DNA from: Candidatus Saccharimonadales bacterium
GTDB lineage: Bacteria; Patescibacteriota; Saccharimonadia; UBA4664; SCTI01
Assembly: GCA_030150485.1 (NCBI GenBank)
Contig: JASLFZ010000042.1
Span: forward strand, 1-13,222
Length of the DNA: 13,222 nt
Direction of reading: 5' to 3'
This document shows, piece by piece, positions 11,660 through 13,222 of this stretch (the first letter of the stretch is position 1; each line of letters begins with the position of its first letter). Under the pieces are notes generated by a model. It saw nothing but the letters and a program-made list of their open reading frames with translations, was not told the DNA's origin and did no database searches. The position numbers and the translations under genes are program-made.

Positions 11660-12477
11660 AGAAACGGCCACGACGCCCGCGCCTCACCTTGCGCCAGGTA
11701 GAAGTGATCTTCTTCCTATTTGTAGTTGTGGTATTCGGGCTGAAAACCACCAACTACCTGCACTCCGATATCTTGACGCCGCACGGCATAGTCGCCGCCG
11801 AGCAATCTGTTACGAAGCGAGTGAGCACCACCTTTCACGAGTCGCGCTTCTTTAACCACTGCGCTCGCGGGCAGGTGAAGGTTGATATCGGGTTGCAGTA
11901 TCTTTGCCGCGCCCCGGTGGCGGCCAGTACCTACCAGCACATTTTCGATACCTACCCGAGGGATCCTAATGGGAACGAACTCATTTATCCCTACCTTAAC
12001 GAGTGGTCTCTCTCTACTGCCAACGATTTCCTCAAGAATACGTACGATATTGAGCGCTACCAGCCGGTTACCTTAAAAACCGCCACACCCAGCTGGACCG
12101 AGGACCCCTATAACGACAAGTATTGGCGCTTCAACTTTTACAGTCTGCGTATCTTTAAGGATCTGTTAGATGCCAACACCGCTACCGGTAATCCGGTCTA
12201 TGCCCACAAGCTGGTTGCTATCACGAACAGCTTTTTGAGCACGGGCGCTAAGCAGTCGTACTCGTGGGACGACTATCACGCGGTGGCCTGCGCAGCCTTA
12301 TGCTGGCCGATATCTGGTGGAAACTGCGTCAGCAAAACGAGCTACCGGTCGCAACCAGTAACGCTATGCTGGCTTCAATTGAGCAGCACGGGAACTTTTT
12401 GCTCGATCCCAACCACTTTGAGTCTCAGTATAATCACGGAACCAACGAAGCCGCCGCGCTTTATGAGCTCGGCGTAG
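11644..12477 (+). CDS. Heparinase II/III-family lyase, N-terminal part (frame broken near 12290)
   Basis: The start ATG overlaps the 3' end of the synthase gene, so translation is coupled. There is a basic n-region (KKRPRRPR) and then one membrane helix (about residues 20-33), so the enzyme is anchored with its body outside the cytoplasm. Residues 40-215 are the beginning of an alpha-toroid domain, with WRFNFYSL and SYSWDDYHAVA typical of polysaccharide lyases of the heparinase II/III and alginate lyase kind. After residue 215 this frame reads Cys- and Ser-rich nonsense to the TGA at 12475-12477. The sensible continuation is in the frame one base back, from CGC at 12291. One missing base in the CCTGCGC stretch explains this (TGG-CGC would restore a continuous A-W-R-S-L). 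It is either a true mutation or a sequencing or assembly error. Confidence 0.75.
   Translation: MVAHLKKRPRRPRLTLRQVEVIFFLFVVVVFGLKTTNYLHSDILTPHGIVAAEQSVTKRVSTTFHESRFFNHCARGQVKVDIGLQYLCRAPVAASTYQHIFDTYPRDPNGNELIYPYLNEWSLSTANDFLKNTYDIERYQPVTLKTATPSWTEDPYNDKYWRFNFYSLRIFKDLLDANTATGNPVYAHKLVAITNSFLSTGAKQSYSWDDYHAVACAALCWPISGGNCVSKTSYRSQPVTLCWLQLSSTGTFCSIPTTLSLSIITEPTKPPRFMSSA
12286..12293 (+). other. Single-base frameshift site in the lyase gene
   Basis: Frame 1 is meaningful up to GTG GCC at 12283-12288, and frame 3 from CGC at 12291. Moving from one to the other is a -1 step, equal to one lost base at TG/CGC. No slippery heptamer of X-XXY-YYZ type and no obvious downstream pseudoknot is present, so programmed frameshifting is unlikely. 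Confidence 0.75.
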
Positions 12478-13222
12478 CCTTCCCGGATCTGCCCAACGCC
12501 ACCGCCTGGCGAACCACCGGCGCGGCGCGACTGAACACCGGTCTGAACACTATTATCGATACCAATGGGGCCCTGATTGAGCACTCGCCCTACTACGACT
12601 TTTACACTCTTGAGAAGTACTGGGATATCTATCAGTATTCCAATAAATACAACCAGCCGATTAGCAGTAACTTTACCCAGCGCGTGAATGCGATGGTCAA
12701 CTATGCTACCTATATTTTGCAGCCCAACTCGCATCCTCCGTTAATTGGAGCCTCGCTCGATACCGAGATTCACGATAGCAAAGAGTATGCCCAGATGGCT
12801 AAAGCCAGTCCAGCTTTTGAGTACGTGCTCACGCATGGCAAACGTGGCCGGCCGCCCGCTAAAACCAACGTAGTTTTTAGTGATACCGGCGAGACCATCA
12901 TGCGTTCCGGCTGGGATCGTAAAGATTTTACCCAGCAGACCCAGCTCATCTTCAACTACGGCAAGTACTTGACTCATCACAGCCACCTGGACGTGCTGAG
13001 TTTCGAGCTGTATGGCGCGGGAGCGGCGCTCCTGCCCGGCCCCGGTCTCTACACCTACGACGCCGGCCCGCTACACGACTACTTTGCCGGCACCTCTTCC
13101 CATAATGTCGTTATGGTTGATGGGCAGGACCAGAACGCGGGCCAGGGTATTGCCGGCAAGTATGTCAGTAAAAAAGACTACGTCAGCCAGTCGGCGGCCG
13201 ACCAGCTGAATACCGGGGTGAG
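12291..13222 (+). CDS. Heparinase II/III-family lyase, C-terminal part (shifted frame, runs off window)
   Basis: This frame is open from 12291 to the end of the window without a stop; the first ATG in it is 12300. It holds the diagnostic motifs of the heparinase II/III superfamily. NHGTNEAAALYELG (12432-12473) contains the Asn-His pair that in alginate lyases neutralises the uronate carboxyl. IEHSPYYDFY holds the candidate catalytic tyrosine. The C-terminal beta-sandwich carries MRSGWD, THHSHLDVLSFEL (12972-13010) and SSHNVVMVDGQDQ (13095-13133). Enzymes of this fold break glycosidic bonds next to uronic acids by beta-elimination. The exact polymer cannot be told from sequence. With the synthase and dehydrogenase it may trim, release or clear the polymer made by the operon. 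Intact motifs suggest the frameshift is very recent or artefactual. Confidence 0.8.

Noticed and set aside
12286..12300. Programmed ribosomal frameshifting in the lyase gene
   Set aside because: No X-XXY-YYZ slippery site precedes the shift, no convincing downstream structure is visible, and such enzymes are not known to use it.

Overview
The window is from a bacterium of about 50-55% GC that uses the standard code (TAA, TAG and TGA all act as stops and none interrupts a gene). Three things suggest the candidate phyla radiation (Patescibacteria), most likely a Saccharibacteria-like lineage: the style of the GyrA C-terminal domain, the Asn/Thr/Ser/Gly-rich secreted repeat proteins, and the divergent PAP2 protein. 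This is inference from remembered family features, not from a search. Every gene I can support is on the + strand.

Layout. (1) 2-2008: 3' two-thirds of gyrA, closed by a hairpin terminator. (2) 2230-7418: five consecutive exported or membrane-anchored low-complexity proteins. All five have an N-terminal hydrophobic export segment followed by an A-D-(S/G) junction. Three of them (3127-3816, 4373-4957, 5121-7418) share a repeat module of about 75 residues with the signature TGPxSxN ... SGxAxVSxNTxxGxAxSG. It occurs once, twice and four times respectively. In the 765-residue protein the module is lengthened to a period of 114-116 residues by a hydrophobic half. I do not recognise this repeat as a named domain. 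(3) 7452-7870: a 21-bp perfect inverted repeat on the promoter of a small PadR-like winged-helix regulator. (4) 7891-8751: a divergent PAP2 (DUF212/YuiD-like) membrane protein with an extra C-terminal membrane region. (5) 8895-13222: a polysaccharide operon of a UDP-sugar 6-dehydrogenase, a hyaluronan-synthase-like processive GT2 glycosyltransferase, and a membrane-anchored heparinase II/III-fold lyase. The lyase carries a one-base frameshift and runs off the window.

How it fits together (inference). The window looks like a cell-envelope island. The repeat proteins are candidates for a fibrous or adhesive surface layer. The PadR-like protein may control itself and possibly the large repeat protein, because a CAAAGTTAA half-site lies in both upstream regions. 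The last three genes form a synthase-dependent exopolysaccharide set comparable in logic to hasA/hasB or alg8/algD/algL: one enzyme makes a uronic-acid nucleotide sugar, one polymerises and exports, and one cleaves uronate-containing polymer. The PAP2-like protein may serve envelope lipid-carrier phosphate metabolism.
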